NCBI GenBank assembly: GCA_022837185.1
Contig: JALHJD010000038.1
Coordinates: 3,518-18,713 of the forward strand
Direction: 5' to 3'
DNA from: Desulfobacteraceae bacterium
GTDB taxonomy: Bacteria; Desulfobacterota; Desulfobulbia; Desulfobulbales; Desulfobulbaceae
DNA: 15,196 nucleotides
Positions 13,832 through 15,196 of the stretch are shown piece after piece. The translations under genes were made by a program, and so were the position numbers. Below the pieces are notes generated by a model that was not told the DNA's origin, ran no database searches, and saw nothing but the letters and a program-made list of their open reading frames with translations. Every line of letters begins with the position of its first letter. Positions within the stretch are counted from its first letter, which is position 1.

Positions 13832-14671
13832 TCATACGTTATTAAATTTTTTCTTAAAGTAATCATAGGCCATGTTGATTTCCTTCATTTTTTCCTCGGC
13901 GACCCGCTTGAACTCCTCCCCGAGATGACTGACCTTGTCCGGGTGGTATTGCATGCTCAATTTTCTGTACGCTTTTTTAATCACTGTAAAATCCGCACCC
14001 GGTTCAAGGCCGAGAACGGCATAATACTGTTCCTCGGCCCCGGCGCCGGTGCCGTACTCGTGCTGCTGCCGGTACATGTACTTGGCTTCGATTGTCCGCT
14101 GATCATAGGCTGAAATATGGAGGAACGCAGCAATGGTCCTGGCCTGGCTGATTTCAGTTTCGGGCGGCGGCTGTTTGGTATGGATGATCTGATAAATCAG
14201 CTCGAGGAGAATCAGGCGGGGCTCATAGGCAAAAGAGTTCCTGAACTCAAGCAGCAGCTCATCCATGCTGAGCTCGGCATCCCGCGCTTCCTTGACCAGC
14301 TGCTTGACCCAGTACATCTGATCCTGGGTGTAGCGCAGGTTGTACTGAAAAAAATTGAGAATGGTCTGCAATTCGGCCTTGGTGAAATGGCCGTCGGCCT
14401 GGGCGATCCTGACCAGGATGTTGACCAGCAGATAGACGAAACGGTTGTGGGTTTCGGTCTGGGAGGCCTCATATTTGCTGATCCGGCTCTGCACATAATA
14501 GCTGAATCCCCAGAAAGCGGCCAGCAGGAGCAGGAAACCGAACACTCCGGCAAACAGGAGAAAACCGAAAAAATTCAGCAGGGCAGGAGCGCCGCCGGTG
14601 GCAAGGAGAATGAGGGCAACGACGAGCAAACAGCCCCCGCAGCCGGGTTGATTATGATACCTGTATTGCAT
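13832..14671 (-). CDS. Membrane TerB-DnaJ (DjlA-like) co-chaperone
   Basis: A 279-residue protein with the DjlA layout. Two N-terminal hydrophobic segments (about 13-30 and 33-57) are followed by a TerB-like helical domain (about 75-195, with [16 protein letters not shown] as the acidic signature) and a C-terminal J domain (214-277). The J domain carries HPD at 243-245 and the flanking [30 protein letters not shown] pattern (read in two parts, 213-242). J domains stimulate Hsp70 (DnaK) ATPase, and DjlA-type proteins recruit DnaK to the inner membrane. Differences from E. coli DjlA are two hydrophobic segments rather than one and no Gly/Gln-rich linker. The start at 14671 has no clear ribosome binding site. 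It lies 36 bp after ftsY and may be co-transcribed with it. The gene symbol djlA is avoided because orthology is not shown. Confidence 0.88.
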   Translation of the reverse strand: MQYRYHNQPGCGGCLLVVALILLATGGAPALLNFFGFLLFAGVFGFLLLLAAFWGFSYYVQSRISKYEASQTETHNRFVYLLVNILVRIAQADGHFTKAELQTILNFFQYNLRYTQDQMYWVKQLVKEARDAELSMDELLLEFRNSFAYEPRLILLELIYQIIHTKQPPPETEISQARTIAAFLHISAYDQRTIEAKYMYRQQHEYGTGAGAEEQYYAVLGLEPGADFTVIKKAYRKLSMQYHPDKVSHLGEEFKRVAEEKMKEINMAYDYFKKKFNNV

Positions 14672-14707
14672 TGATGAACCAGGACAAGGTGGAACGTACG
14701 CGGCTCC

Positions 14708-15196
14708 CTATTCCTCGGGCGCGCTGCCGGCGGAGAAGTTGGCGAACAGGGCATCGACGAACTCCCGCGGATCGAAGTCGCGGAGGTCTTCAATTTTTTC
14801 GCCGATACCGATAAAGCGAACAGGGATTCCAATCTCCCGGCAAATATTGACAATAATCCCTCCCTTGGCGGTGCCGTCGAGCTTTGTCAGGGTCAAACCG
14901 GTTATTTCCACGGCCTCATTGAACAGTTTGGCCTGGGAAATACCGTTCTGACCGGTCGTCGCATCGATGATCAGCATTACCTCGTGCGGGGCCCCCGCCA
15001 GCTTCTTGCCGATCACCCGCTTGATCTTTTTCAGCTCTTCCATCAGGTTGACCTGGGTATGGAGCCGGCCGGCGGTATCGACGATGATGACATCGACGTT
15101 TCTGTGCAGGCCGTACTCGATGGCATCGTAGACAACCGCGGATGGATCGGCGCCCTGCTTCTGGGCGACTATGTCCACCCCGCAACGTTCGGCCCA
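14708..15196 (-). CDS. ftsY: Signal recognition particle receptor FtsY, C-terminal part (5' end off window)
   Basis: The last 162 residues of the FtsY SRP-receptor GTPase; the N-terminal and P-loop portions lie beyond base 15196. Visible NG-domain elements are [19 protein letters not shown] (the insertion/G2 region), the G3 motif DTAGRLHT followed by [17 protein letters not shown], the G4 motif [10 protein letters not shown] and the closing [20 protein letters not shown], which marks FtsY rather than Ffh (no C-terminal Met-rich M domain). FtsY docks the SRP-ribosome complex at the inner membrane for co-translational insertion. The gene runs into the TerB-DnaJ gene after 36 bp. No anomaly is seen in the visible part. 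Confidence 0.96.
   Translation of the reverse strand, partial: WAERCGVDIVAQKQGADPSAVVYDAIEYGLHRNVDVIIVDTAGRLHTQVNLMEELKKIKRVIGKKLAGAPHEVMLIIDATTGQNGISQAKLFNEAVEITGLTLTKLDGTAKGGIIVNICREIGIPVRFIGIGEKIEDLRDFDPREFVDALFANFSAGSAPEE

Noticed and set aside
1..15196. CRISPR arrays, tRNA or rRNA genes, IS elements, phage or defence genes
   Set aside because: I looked for regular repeats, clover-leaf-type sequences, transposase motifs and known defence domains and saw none.

Overview
The window is about 15.2 kb of compact, roughly 58% GC chromosomal DNA, almost fully covered by genes on both strands. I see no transposase, integrase, phage gene, CRISPR array, tRNA or rRNA. The gene set (a CdaA-CdaR-GlmM cluster, an AarF/UbiB kinase beside a phasin-like protein, a free-standing RapZ C-terminal domain, a DUF748 envelope protein, a TerB-DnaJ protein next to ftsY) and the protein sequences suggest a Gram-negative anaerobe of the former Deltaproteobacteria (Desulfobacterota, possibly near Desulfobulbales). 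That placement is inference from family resemblance, not from a search.

Layout. (1) 1-1849, minus strand: a small operon of a RapZ C-terminal-domain protein, a phasin-like coiled-coil protein and an ABC1/UbiB-type atypical kinase that runs off the left edge. A sigma70-like promoter lies at 1903-1932. (2) 1889-2304: a divergent intergenic region of about 415 bp with predicted promoters facing both ways and several hairpins. (3) 2305-2826, plus strand: a single flavodoxin-like gene closed by a strong intrinsic terminator at 2854-2891. (4) 2955-8714, minus strand: a probable operon of a very large DUF748/AsmA-like envelope protein, a nitroreductase, a PrmA-type methyltransferase, a small PGPGW-type membrane protein and a 77-residue unknown protein. 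The first four genes overlap or are separated by a few bases. The last is separated by a 72-bp gap holding nested inverted repeats. (5) 8926-12551, plus strand: cdaA, cdaR, glmM and a DUF4124 protein, linking c-di-AMP synthesis to the amino-sugar step of peptidoglycan synthesis. (6) 12595-15196, minus strand: a class I aminotransferase, a membrane TerB-DnaJ protein and the C-terminal part of ftsY, cut by the right edge.

The most striking observation is in glmM. The reading frame is open and otherwise well conserved, but the metal-binding DGDGDR loop is gone. The sequence goes from ALDGD straight to HIMAICA, where homologues carry about 17 more residues ending in a second DGD. This looks like an in-frame loss of about 51 bp between two short direct repeats that encode DGD. 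The product would be expected to lack mutase activity unless the deletion is an assembly artefact. Most of the rest of the window is conserved housekeeping and envelope genes. I found no convincing new multi-gene system.
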